Of a stretch of 64,000 bases of DNA, positions 1-6,659 are shown one piece after another. The DNA is from Methylobacterium sp. GXS13 (GTDB lineage: Bacteria; Pseudomonadota; Alphaproteobacteria; Rhizobiales; Beijerinckiaceae). The notes beneath the pieces were generated by a model that worked only from the letters and a program-made list of their open reading frames with translations, was not told the DNA's origin and ran no database searches. Location of the stretch: assembly GCF_001455965.1 (NCBI RefSeq), contig NZ_LKKO01000058.1, forward strand, positions 162,213 to 226,212. The letters are read 5' to 3'. Every line of letters begins with the position of its first letter. Position 1 is the first letter of the stretch. Made by a program: the position numbers and the translations under genes.

Positions 1-258
1 TTGCGAAAGGGTTTGCAACGTTGCGCCGCCGTAGAGGCGGGCAGCGTTTGGCGTCCCGGATGCCGGGCGGGTTAGTGGACGGCGATCCGGAAGCCCGCCC
101 CCTCGTGAGCGAGCGTTTCCCGGCGTCTCACGCCGGAGCGGGTTCTGTGTATTGTTGGCGCTGCATGCGCCCCGGAGCGGGTGCGTGCCGATCGCATGAT
201 GCTTAGCGAGACCCGTCGCCCTCAGGCACACAGAGTCGGTGTCAGACCCGATACTTGG
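1..258. other. Left-edge region, no gene seen
   Basis: No convincing coding region or RNA gene is seen here. Two copies of the short string CCGGAGCGGGT lie about 30 bases apart near 143 and 173, and a small GC-rich hairpin lies near 57-75. The 3' end of the L,D-transpeptidase gene begins at 259. Confidence 0.4.
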
Positions 259-939
259 TCAGACCCGGTACTTGCCGTTGCGCTTCACCAGCACCCGGGT
301 CCCCACCGGCACGCGCTCGTAGAGGTCTGCGATGTCCTCGTTGAGCATGCGGACGCAGCCCGACGACATCTGCTCGCCGATGCTCCAGGGTTCGTTGGTG
401 CCGTGGATGCGGAACAGGATGTCGCGGTTGCCCTGGTACAGGTAGAGGGCGCGGGCCCCGAGCGGATTGTCGACGCCGCCCTTGCGGGTGCGCGGCAGGT
501 CCGGGTTGAGGGAGACCATCGTGACGGTCGGGCTCCAATCCGGCCAGACGCCCTTGCGGCCGACCCGCGCCTCGCCCTTCCAGGAGAAGCCGGCCTTGCC
601 GACGCCGACGCCGTACTGCATCGCGGTGCCGTCCGCCTGGACCAAAAGGAGCTGGCGCTGGTCGATATCGACCAGGATCGTGCCGGGCTTCTCCGGGCCG
701 TTGTAGCTGACCTGCTGGCGGCGGTACTTCGGGTCGAGCCGCGCGGTATCGACCAGCGGAATATCGTATGGCTTGTCGGGCTTCGTCCCGATGTACCAGG
801 CCGATTCGTCGTCCTGCGCGAGCTGGGACGGGCGCGTCTGGCAGGCGGCCAGCGGTGCGATCGCGACCACGGCGAGCAGAATTCGCGAGAGCAGGAGCCG
901 GCGAATTCGGCTCCAGGCCGATGGGCGTGTTGCGATCAT
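259..939 (-). CDS. L,D-transpeptidase (YkuD) lipoprotein
   Basis: The 226-residue product has a basic n-region, a hydrophobic segment and a lipobox ending LAAC with the acylated cysteine at about residue 33, so it is probably a lipoprotein anchored in the envelope. The YkuD domain follows and carries the catalytic signature: HGTN at about 179 and SSGCVRM with the nucleophile Cys at about 195. The family forms 3-3 peptidoglycan cross-links or attaches proteins to peptidoglycan. The ATG at 939 was chosen over upstream in-frame starts because it gives a clean lipoprotein signal and has AGGA just upstream. The gene is divergent from the VOC gene. The fold assignment is firm; the exact acceptor is unknown. 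Confidence 0.9.
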   Translation of the reverse strand: MIATRPSAWSRIRRLLLSRILLAVVAIAPLAACQTRPSQLAQDDESAWYIGTKPDKPYDIPLVDTARLDPKYRRQQVSYNGPEKPGTILVDIDQRQLLLVQADGTAMQYGVGVGKAGFSWKGEARVGRKGVWPDWSPTVTMVSLNPDLPRTRKGGVDNPLGARALYLYQGNRDILFRIHGTNEPWSIGEQMSSGCVRMLNEDIADLYERVPVGTRVLVKRNGKYRV

Positions 940-1111
940 GGGTCCTGACATGCGGGATACGGTCCTGGACCCCATGCCTACCGTCTCGACGCCCACGGCG
1001 ATGTAGCTTTTGCGCCGCAGCGGCCCGCGAGAGCCTGATGCCGCGGCCACGGTTGCGCCCTAATTCATGACGCGGGATCCGAAGCTGACACGGCATCCGG
1101 GGGGGTGAATC

Positions 1112-1555
1112 ATGGCCGAGACCGAGACGCTTCCGACCGAGGCGGTGTCTGCGCCCGAGGTACCTCTGCGTCCAGCGATCCACCTCGATCATTGTGTCAT
1201 CCACGTCACTGACTGGGCGCGATCCAACGCTTTCTATCATGACGTGGTCGGCGCCGAGGTGATCGCGCGCGGGAGCGGCTTCGCCTACCGGTTCGGTGGG
1301 GTGCAGCTCAATTGCCACGGTCCCGGCGTGAAGGCCGAACCGGTCGCGGCGCAGCCTGTGCTGCCGGGAAACAGTGACCTGTGTTTCCGCTGGTCGGGCA
1401 CCATCGAAGACGCAATGGCACATCTCGAAGCAGCCGGTGTGCCGGTGGAGCTCGGCCCAGTCGAGCGGAACGGGGCCGCGGGAACCGGCCTCAGCATTTA
1501 TTTCCGCGACCCGGACGGATCGCTCTTGGAATTCATCACCTATCCGACCGCGTGA
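1112..1555 (+). CDS. VOC (glyoxalase/dioxygenase) family protein
   Basis: A 147-residue single-module vicinal-oxygen-chelate protein. After an acidic, proline-containing tail of about 22 residues comes the typical first strand, LDHCVIHVTDW, with a metal-ligand His. The protein ends with the family motif FRDPDGSLLEF, whose Glu is the usual second metal ligand. These proteins are metal-dependent lyases, isomerases or dioxygenases that act as dimers in the cytoplasm. The substrate cannot be read from sequence. The stop lies 3 bases from the stop of the convergent cyclic-nucleotide-binding gene. Confidence 0.8.
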   Translation: MAETETLPTEAVSAPEVPLRPAIHLDHCVIHVTDWARSNAFYHDVVGAEVIARGSGFAYRFGGVQLNCHGPGVKAEPVAAQPVLPGNSDLCFRWSGTIEDAMAHLEAAGVPVELGPVERNGAAGTGLSIYFRDPDGSLLEFITYPTA

Positions 1556-1557
1556 GG

Positions 1558-2001
1558 TCAGCCCCGGCTCTCGGCCAACGCCTGGTTGGTCTGTTCGAGC
1601 CGCAGGGCGAGAACCCGCATCAGCGCGATGCTGATCTGGGGAAACTGTGCCAGCAGTTCCAAAAACACGCCGCGGTCGATGCGGAGCGCCGTCACCGCCG
1701 ATTCCGCCGTGACGGTGGCCGAACGGGGCTGGTCGGCCAGGATGCCCATCTCGCCGACCAAGGCATCCTGCCCGAGCAGCGCGAGGCGGATCGGCCCGGC
1801 CGGCCCGTCGATGCTGACCTCGGCGCTGCCTTTGAGGATCACGTAGGCCGCATCCGCCACGTCACCGCGGGCGAAGAAGCGCTGCCCCGGCTCGAAATGC
1901 ACGCGCTCACTCGTGAAGGCCAGAAGCTTCAGGCGCGCCGGCTCCACCTCGCGGAACAGCGGAACCTGCCTTAAGGAGGATACCTCGGTATCGAGGGTCA
2001 T
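1558..2001 (-). CDS. Cyclic-nucleotide-binding domain protein (no DNA-binding domain)
   Basis: A 147-residue protein made almost wholly of one CRP-type cyclic-nucleotide-binding beta-roll. It has the PLF start, the EPGQRFFARGD turn, the GSAEVSI strand and the phosphate-binding-cassette-like region LVGEMGILADQPRSATV, whose Glu and Arg are typical of ligand-binding members. The helix-turn-helix of Crp/Fnr regulators is absent, so it probably senses a nucleotide and acts through another protein. Its start lies divergent to the Sco-like gene, with only about 40 bases between the starts. Confidence 0.8.
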   Translation of the reverse strand: MTLDTEVSSLRQVPLFREVEPARLKLLAFTSERVHFEPGQRFFARGDVADAAYVILKGSAEVSIDGPAGPIRLALLGQDALVGEMGILADQPRSATVTAESAVTALRIDRGVFLELLAQFPQISIALMRVLALRLEQTNQALAESRG

Positions 2002-2038
2002 TCGCGGGCTCCGCGAGGGGTTTCACACCCTTGCGGGC

Positions 2039-2917
2039 ATGGATGGTATTCAGATGGCCGGACTGGCCCATACATCCATGCGGTTCATCAAGCACTTGTC
2101 CAGTCCCACCCCCGACGCAGCCCGGGCGTTCCGATGCCTGATTGCCGGTGCACTGACGATTCTGGGGGGGATTCTGACGAGCGCGGAACCCGTCCAGGCG
2201 CGCCTGGTCAAGGCCGATCTCGCCCGCGTCGCAGCAGCACCCCTGCCCGGCGCCCGAGTACCCCTGGATCTCGTCGTTACGGACGCGCGAACCGGACAAG
2301 CGAAGACCTTGGGGCAGGCGCTCGGCGGACGCGCCGTCCTGCTGCTGCCGGTCGACTACACCTGCGGCAATGTCTGCGACCCCATGTTGTCGATGGCGGC
2401 GGATGCCCTCGCGGCGACCGGACTCTCTGACGAAGACTACGCATTGGTGCTCGTCGGGATCGATCCCCGGGACGATGCCGCGGCCGCGCGCCGCATGCTC
2501 CACGAAACCCTCGGAGACCGGGCAGCCGGCATCCGGCCCTTGATCGCCTCGGAGGCTGCTTTGGCCAGCCTCACCGGTGCCCTGGGCTACACGGCCGTTT
2601 ACGACCCCGGGACGGACAGCTTCGCCCATCCCGCTGCGGCGATGCTGCTCACCGGCGAGGGCCGGGTCGCCCGGGTCCTCTCACCGCTGGCACTCACCGG
2701 CCGAGACCTTCGTCTGGCGCTCACGGAAGCCGGCGAAGGACTGGTCGGCGGCCTCACGGATCGCCTAGCGTTGCTCTGCTACGGCTACGATGCCGCACGC
2801 GGCATCTACACCCCCGCGGTCGAACGGATCCTGACCGTTGCTGGGATCGCTACGGTCCTGGCGATCGGCTCATTGATTCTGATCCTGCTTCGCCGGACGC
2901 GCCTGCGCGCCGGCTGA
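2039..2917 (+). CDS. Sco1/SenC-family copper chaperone, membrane anchored
   Basis: The product (about 292 residues from this start) has an N-terminal hydrophobic export signal, a thioredoxin-like domain with the copper-binding motif CGNVC followed by DP, and a later His in FAHPAA at the position of the third copper ligand. A C-terminal membrane segment ends in basic residues. Sco proteins deliver copper to the CuA site of cytochrome c oxidase or act as thiol reductants. The start is uncertain: ATGs at 2054 and 2078 are also possible, and the frame stays open upstream into the divergent gene. No oxidase genes lie nearby. Confidence 0.75.
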   Translation: MDGIQMAGLAHTSMRFIKHLSSPTPDAARAFRCLIAGALTILGGILTSAEPVQARLVKADLARVAAAPLPGARVPLDLVVTDARTGQAKTLGQALGGRAVLLLPVDYTCGNVCDPMLSMAADALAATGLSDEDYALVLVGIDPRDDAAAARRMLHETLGDRAAGIRPLIASEAALASLTGALGYTAVYDPGTDSFAHPAAAMLLTGEGRVARVLSPLALTGRDLRLALTEAGEGLVGGLTDRLALLCYGYDAARGIYTPAVERILTVAGIATVLAIGSLILILLRRTRLRAG

Positions 2918-2930
2918 AAGCGGACCTGCC

Positions 2931-3137
2931 TCAGCGCTTGGTCGACAGACCATACTCTCCGGGGCCGGGGGCCTCGCGTTTCGGACTCGCATTCAGGTGT
3001 GGTGAGTCGATCGGCTCCTCGCGGGTCGTCGGCGTCGGCGAATCCTCGGGGGCGGGCATCGGAGGGAGCGGCGGTGTGTTCGGCTCAACGGCAGGCCCGG
3101 ATCCCGGCCCAGCCTTGACCATGTTGCGGTTCGTCAT
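2931..3137 (-). CDS. Small proline-rich hypothetical protein
   Basis: A 68-residue, proline-rich and probably disordered protein (MTNRNMVKAGPG at the start, then clusters such as NTPPLPPMPAPEDSP). No domain is recognised. It is convergent with the Sco-like gene, 13 bases away. An opposite-strand frame of similar size exists, but this strand has the more natural composition. Function unknown; it might not be expressed. Confidence 0.35.
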   Translation of the reverse strand: MTNRNMVKAGPGSGPAVEPNTPPLPPMPAPEDSPTPTTREEPIDSPHLNASPKREAPGPGEYGLSTKR

Positions 3138-3329
3138 CGCGTAAAGCCCTTTGCCGTAGCCCGCATCACAGCTTCCGTGCAGGCGCCCGCCGAGGGCAGG
3201 CCGGCCCGGTACCGGCGCGCGCTCGGGCGCCCCGGGAAGTGAATGCCAGGCAATCTCGCATCAACGCCACACAAAGCCAGCGGTTGCTGCCAAGCTTAGC
3301 TTTGCCAAACTTGGCCACGCCTGATCACA

Positions 3330-3354
3330 GGAACCTTGGTTATTGCTGAAGGTT
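3330..3354 (+). promoter_or_regulatory. Candidate EcfG promoter of the KGG gene
   Basis: GGAAC at 3330-3334, 16 bases, then GGTT at 3351-3354. This is one mismatch from the EcfG consensus GGAAC-N16/17-CGTT. A transcript would start near 3361, about 28 bases before the KGG-protein ATG. It is supported by seven better matches nearby. Confidence 0.5.
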
Positions 3355-3388
3355 GTTGCGGTGTGAAGCGAAGCCTGAGGAGGAACTG

Positions 3389-3577
3389 ATGGCATCCGGA
3401 AATTCAACCTCGAAGCGGGGCTTTGCCTCGATGGACCTGTCGCGGCAGCGCGAGATCGCCAGCAAGGGCGGACGCAGCGTGCCGGCCGAGAAGCGCTCCT
3501 TCTCGCAGGATCGCGAATTGGCTTCGGCTGCCGGACGCAAGGGCGGCCAATCCACGGGGACCGGCCGCGCCGAGTGA
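3389..3577 (+). CDS. KGG-repeat stress-induced small protein
   Basis: A 62-residue hydrophilic protein with the KGG family hallmarks: GFASMDLSRQREIASKGGR early and a second glycine-rich AAGRKGGQS near the end. Related YciG/GsiB-like proteins are small, disordered and induced by general stress. The ATG at 3389 has a strong GAGGAGG ribosome site about 8 bases upstream. A candidate EcfG promoter precedes it, and a strong bidirectional hairpin follows at 3650-3696. Confidence 0.85.
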   Translation: MASGNSTSKRGFASMDLSRQREIASKGGRSVPAEKRSFSQDRELASAAGRKGGQSTGTGRAE

Positions 3578-3649
3578 CCCAAAACGACTGTCGAGTTGCG
3601 TAACGGCGCCGCGTTTAACGACCGGCGCCGTCCTTGTTTTTGCAGACCA

Positions 3650-3696
3650 CCCACAGCAAAAGGCCCCGCCGATCCGGCGGGGCCTTTTGCTGTGGG
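3650..3696. terminator. Bidirectional rho-independent terminator
   Basis: A 22-bp uninterrupted stem (3650-3671 with 3675-3696) around a 3-base loop. It has a GC-rich core flanked by AAAA and TTTT, so it can terminate on both strands. It lies between the convergent KGG gene and the hypothetical gene at 3715. Confidence 0.85.
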
Positions 3697-3714
3697 CAAT
3701 TGCGGGTGGCGGGA

Positions 3715-4083
3715 TCAGGAGATACAGCGGCCCGGAATCATGCGACGGGCCTCGGGACCGACCAGCGAGCTGAGAGCGGTTTCGCACCCCTCCCGAACGA
3801 GGCGGCGTGGCTGCAGCAGCGGCTTGAGGATGGGCTGAGTACCGAGTTCCTGTCCCTCCTCGGCAACCGGACCTGATTGACTTTCAATCCGCTGGACACC
3901 GGCAACCCGGGTCGGGCTGAGGGCCAGCGAGGCCGGACGCATGCCAGGCAGCGGTGACGGTACGGAAGCGGTGATGACCGGGGGCGACCAATGGTCAGCG
4001 GTCTCGCGAACCACCGGCTGGATCAGCACGGTGATCAGAGCCGCGGGAGCACTTACGCCCAGAATGAAACCAGACCGCAGCAT
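3715..4083 (-). CDS. Exported hypothetical protein, EcfG-type promoter
   Basis: A 122-residue protein with an N-terminal hydrophobic stretch (about residues 5-22) resembling a signal peptide or anchor, a variable proline-rich middle and a C-terminal region with two cysteines (REGCETALSSL and PGRCIS). I do not recognise a named family. The two Cys could form a periplasmic disulfide. GAGG and GGGG lie just upstream of the ATG, and a perfect EcfG-consensus promoter ends about 40 bases before it, so it is likely part of the general stress regulon. Confidence 0.6.
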   Translation of the reverse strand: MLRSGFILGVSAPAALITVLIQPVVRETADHWSPPVITASVPSPLPGMRPASLALSPTRVAGVQRIESQSGPVAEEGQELGTQPILKPLLQPRRLVREGCETALSSLVGPEARRMIPGRCIS

Positions 4084-4124
4084 TGCCCCGACCTCATCAT
4101 GAGAGCTTGACAGGATATTTCAAC

Positions 4125-4149
4125 AACGCGGCCTGCAATCGTCGGTTCC
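4125..4149 (-). promoter_or_regulatory. EcfG promoter for the gene at 3715-4083
   Basis: On the minus strand GGAAC (4149-4145), 16 bases, CGTT (4128-4125): a perfect match to the alphaproteobacterial general-stress sigma consensus. Start of transcription predicted near 4118. Confidence 0.7.
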
Positions 4150-4279
4150 ACCACTGTCTCGTCCCGGTGATCACTGAGTATTCGCACACGTTCGCGTTAT
4201 GATGCGGCTGCGTACGCGGGTCATCCATAACCATCCCCTGTGTCGCAACGGCCACGGTCGCCCAAAAAGTGCGATCGCC

Positions 4280-4305
4280 GGAACCTCGCGGGTGGGCTGA
4301 CCGTT
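4280..4305 (+). promoter_or_regulatory. EcfG promoter of candidate sRNA
   Basis: GGAAC (4280-4284), 17 bases, CGTT (4302-4305), a perfect match with the longer permitted spacer. No sensible reading frame follows. A strong terminator lies about 65 bases downstream of the -10 element. Confidence 0.65.
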
Positions 4306-4310
4306 ACATC

Positions 4311-4401
4311 GAGACCCGGCCATCTGGTCCTCCCCGCATTCCCCTTGTGCATCGGCCGGAACCTTATTGACGGGCTGGAGCCATCTCCGGCCCGTTTTTT
4401 T
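4311..4401 (+). ncRNA. Candidate stress-induced sRNA next to phyR
   Basis: About 90 nt, bounded by a perfect EcfG-type promoter (predicted start about 4311) and an intrinsic terminator (stem 4371-4380 with 4385-4394, then seven T). Inside, CCGGCC (4316-4321) can pair with GGCCGG (4354-4359). That would expose a loop containing two C-rich runs, UCCUCCCC and UUCCCCUU, able to pair with Shine-Dalgarno-like G-rich sites. This organisation resembles known trans-acting stress sRNAs with C-rich loops (for example GsrN of Caulobacter), but homology is not shown. Inference from promoter, terminator and fold only. Confidence 0.55.
4371..4401 (+). terminator. Terminator of candidate sRNA
   Basis: A 10-bp stem (one G-T pair) with the loop CCAT, followed by TTTTTTT on the plus strand. 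Confidence 0.8.
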
Positions 4402-4429
4402 GTGCGCAAGCGAGACAGTCTTCGCGCAT

Positions 4430-4458
4430 AAAAAAACCCCGGCTCGCGCCGGGGTTTT
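4430..4458 (-). terminator. Terminator downstream of phyR
   Basis: A hairpin with stem AAAACCCCGGC/GCCGGGGTTTT around a 4-base loop. Read on the minus strand it ends in seven T, about 50 bases after the phyR stop. Confidence 0.8.
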
Positions 4459-4510
4459 CGTCGTTGCACCCAACTGATCCGAAGCGGCAAGCCGATCCGA
4501 ATATGACGGG

Positions 4511-5314
4511 TTAAGCGGTCTTGGCTTCCCGCCGACGCGCCGTCTGCTGGAAGAACAGCGCCTGGCTGATCACCGCTGAGACGTTCGCCGGCTGGAACGG
4601 CTTGGCGATCAGGAAGGCCGGCTCCGGACGCTCGCCCGTGAGGAAACGCTCCGGATAGGCAGTGATGAAGATCACCGGAACCTCGAAGGTCTTCAGCAGA
4701 TCGTTCACGGCATCAAGGCCTGAGGAGCCGTCCGCTAGCTGGATATCGGCGAGGATCAGACCCGGGCGCTTGCCCTCGCCGGCGATCTTGATCGCCTCGG
4801 TGCGCGTCCGCGCGACGCCGATGACGTTATGGCCGAGGCCCTCGACCAATGCCTCGAGATCCATGGCGATCAGCGGCTCGTCCTCAATGATGAGGATCTC
4901 GGTCGCCATGTCGGCGGCGAGCTCACGCCCCGCCTCATCCACCAGGTCACGGACTTCGGAGACGTCGACGGCCAGGATGATCGCCGCATCCTCTTCCGAG
5001 AAACCCTCGAGACAGGACAGAAGGAATGCCTGACGCGGCAGCGGGGTGATCTGGCCCAGGCGAACCTCGGCGGGCAGGTCGTGCTGGACCTGCTCACTGC
5101 GACCGTTCACCGACAGGGAGTTCCAGATCCGCGTGAAGACCCGGAACAGGTCGGCCTTGATGTTGGTGCTGCGGCCGAGCGTATCCGGCTCGTTGACGAG
5201 GGTTTCCAGGGTGGCGGCGACATAGGCGTCGCCGGCCACTTGGCTCCCCGTGAGCGCCCGCGCGTAGCGGCGCAGGTACGGCAGGTGCTGTACCACGAGT
5301 TGCGATGTCGACAT
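4511..5314 (-). CDS. phyR: PhyR, general stress response anti-anti-sigma regulator
   Basis: A 267-residue protein with the PhyR arrangement: an EcfG-sigma-like domain (about residues 1-130, starting QLVVQHLPYLRRYARALTG) followed by a receiver domain (about 137-255). The phospho-acceptor is Asp190 in LILADIQLADG, and the conserved Thr218 and Lys238 are present. When phosphorylated, PhyR uses the sigma-like domain to sequester NepR, releasing the ECF sigma factor EcfG. It is divergent from nepR, with an EcfG promoter of its own about 100 bases upstream, consistent with positive autoregulation. No ecfG or PhyK-type kinase gene is in this window. Confidence 0.97.
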   Translation of the reverse strand: MSTSQLVVQHLPYLRRYARALTGSQVAGDAYVAATLETLVNEPDTLGRSTNIKADLFRVFTRIWNSLSVNGRSEQVQHDLPAEVRLGQITPLPRQAFLLSCLEGFSEEDAAIILAVDVSEVRDLVDEAGRELAADMATEILIIEDEPLIAMDLEALVEGLGHNVIGVARTRTEAIKIAGEGKRPGLILADIQLADGSSGLDAVNDLLKTFEVPVIFITAYPERFLTGERPEPAFLIAKPFQPANVSAVISQALFFQQTARRREAKTA

Positions 5315-5413
5315 TCGATCCCCTGTGCCTCGCCGTGTTGCCCGGCCGCGATGCCTCGATCCTCGACCGAGGTCGTGCCGGGGCCGGCTTGTATCCTGCG
5401 CAGCCTACCGCCC

Positions 5414-5438
5414 AACGCGGAGGCCCGCACTCCGTTCC
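5414..5438 (-). promoter_or_regulatory. EcfG promoter of phyR
   Basis: Minus strand GGAAC (5438-5434), 16 bases, CGTT (5417-5414). Predicted start about 5407, leaving a leader of roughly 90 nt before the phyR ATG. Confidence 0.8.
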
Positions 5439-5447
5439 GCCCCCAGC

Positions 5448-5472
5448 GGAACCGATCCGGCGGGCGGGCGTT
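5448..5472 (+). promoter_or_regulatory. EcfG promoter of nepR
   Basis: GGAAC (5448-5452), 16 bases, CGTT (5469-5472). Only 9 bases separate its -35 element from the -35 of the divergent phyR promoter. Predicted start about 5479, some 68 nt before the nepR ATG. Confidence 0.8.
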
Positions 5473-5546
5473 GCAGCCGCAGCCATGGCGTATGTCGAGC
5501 CGCAGTACAATGCGGCCCCGCGGACTTCGGCAAAAGGGGCGTGTGA

Positions 5547-5834
5547 ATGGCGAATCGGGGGAAGGACGAGGACCGTCGCGCGGGAGATCCGCATGCGGGC
5601 CTCGCTGTCACCTCCCCGCTGCGAGCCGCGATGGGCAACCCCAGCGACGCCCGAACGACCGCTGCGGGCCAGGATGAATCACCCGTCGCCCGCGGCGGCC
5701 TGAGCGATCTGACCCGCAATCGTCTCGCCGCACAGTTGCGGGCCATGTACGACACGGTGGCGCAGCAACCGGTTCCCGACCGCTTCGCCGAACTGATCGC
5801 GAAGCTTGATGATCGGGACCGTGAGAACGTCTGA
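5547..5834 (+). CDS. nepR: NepR anti-sigma factor
   Basis: A 95-residue protein. Its C-terminal half holds the NepR signature, with helices LTRNRLAAQLRAMYDTV and VPDRFAELIAKLD that grip EcfG or, alternatively, phosphorylated PhyR. The N-terminal half (about 50 residues) is low-complexity and probably disordered. It is divergent from phyR and under its own EcfG promoter, giving a negative-feedback arm. A hairpin at 5880-5906 follows. Confidence 0.93.
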   Translation: MANRGKDEDRRAGDPHAGLAVTSPLRAAMGNPSDARTTAAGQDESPVARGGLSDLTRNRLAAQLRAMYDTVAQQPVPDRFAELIAKLDDRDRENV

Positions 5835-5879
5835 GGAGACTTTACCCGCTCCGACGCCTCGATTGTCCCTGAAGACTGA

Positions 5880-5906
5880 AAAGCCGCCGCTGATGACGGC
5901 GGCTTT
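5880..5906. terminator. Hairpin between nepR and DUF1328 gene
   Basis: A 10-bp stem AAAGCCGCCG/CGGCGGCTTT with a 7-base loop and short T runs on both strands. It sits between convergent genes and probably works in both directions. Confidence 0.65.
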
Positions 5907-5954
5907 CCGAATGCGAACGCCAGCCTGGCGCCAGCGCCAGTCGTTAAAGTCGCT

Positions 5955-6131
5955 TTACAAAGTTGGCGAGCGGCCGCGCATCAGACCGACGACTGCGGAA
6001 ATCGCAAACAGAACGATAGCGACAAAGAACACGAGCTTAGCGGCTTCCATGGCGGTTCCGGCAATACCACCGAAGCCGAGCAGAGCGGCGACCAGAGCGA
6101 CGACGAGGAAAGTTACGGCCCAACCGAGCAT
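5955..6131 (-). CDS. DUF1328 (YtjA) small membrane protein
   Basis: A 58-residue protein with two hydrophobic helices (MLGWAVTFLVVALVAALLGF and about residues 28-48) separated by GGIAGTAMEAAK, the DUF1328 pattern. It is predicted to sit in the inner membrane; function unknown. The ATG at 6131 gives the exact family length, though the frame is open further upstream. A perfect EcfG promoter lies about 55 bases before the start, so it should be induced with the general stress response. Confidence 0.9.
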   Translation of the reverse strand: MLGWAVTFLVVALVAALLGFGGIAGTAMEAAKLVFFVAIVLFAISAVVGLMRGRSPTL

Positions 6132-6186
6132 TGTGCGTATCCTTTGAAAATACCGGCGCGGGCGGCCGCGTCGTTCTGGACTCGAA

Positions 6187-6211
6187 AACGCCAAGGTCTC
6201 GCTTCGGTTCC
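6187..6211 (-). promoter_or_regulatory. EcfG promoter of DUF1328 gene
   Basis: Minus strand GGAAC (6211-6207), 16 bases, CGTT (6190-6187). Predicted start about 6180. Confidence 0.75.
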
Positions 6212-6274
6212 GCGCACTTGACAAAGGACCGCTCCTTCCCTTCGCTTAACGATCTGCCCGCGACGATGCGTGAC

Positions 6275-6299
6275 GGAACGGGAGCGAGACGGTAGCGTT
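6275..6299 (+). promoter_or_regulatory. EcfG promoter of the small gene at 6336
   Basis: GGAAC (6275-6279), 16 bases, CGTT (6296-6299), a perfect match. Predicted start about 6306, 30 nt before the ATG at 6336. Confidence 0.7.
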
Positions 6300-6335
6300 C
6301 GAACAGTGGTTGTTAGGTCCGAGCTAGGATCCGTG

Positions 6336-6518
6336 ATGCTGCAAGCTGCAAAGAGAGCCGTTCGATCCAAGGCCAACGCGCTGGCGGCGCGCGTGACGGA
6401 GATCGTCGACGGTGCTGCCGACGCCGTGCGCGCGGCGGCTCTCGGTCTCGGTGTGATACCGGCTCCCGTCCCGGTGCCTGTCCGCGTGCGTGCCGGCCGG
6501 TCCCACCGGGAGCGCTAA
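6336..6518 (+). CDS. Small basic hypothetical protein behind an EcfG promoter
   Basis: A 60-residue protein: an alanine- and arginine-rich helix (LQAAKRAVRSKANALAARV) followed by a second Ala-rich helix and a tail of repeated Pro-Val. No family recognised. The ATG at 6336 was chosen because AGGA lies about 9 bases upstream and because it fits the predicted EcfG start. An upstream in-frame start at 6270 would lie within the promoter itself. Confidence 0.5.
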   Translation: MLQAAKRAVRSKANALAARVTEIVDGAADAVRAAALGLGVIPAPVPVPVRVRAGRSHRER

Positions 6519-6659
6519 AATCCTGGCCCGCCGAAGGACGGGCCGCGATTTGAGATCTCGCGACTTATCGGCTTCGGAAATTCCAGCCGACACCTGTGCC
6601 CGATTGCACCGCGAGCGGGCACGGCTCTAGAACCGCCCCCGGAATAGCACGGGGTGGCG

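Noticed and set aside
2938..3144. Plus-strand 68-codon frame opposite the proline-rich protein
   Set aside because: Gly/Ser-rich antisense reading; the minus frame has the more natural composition.
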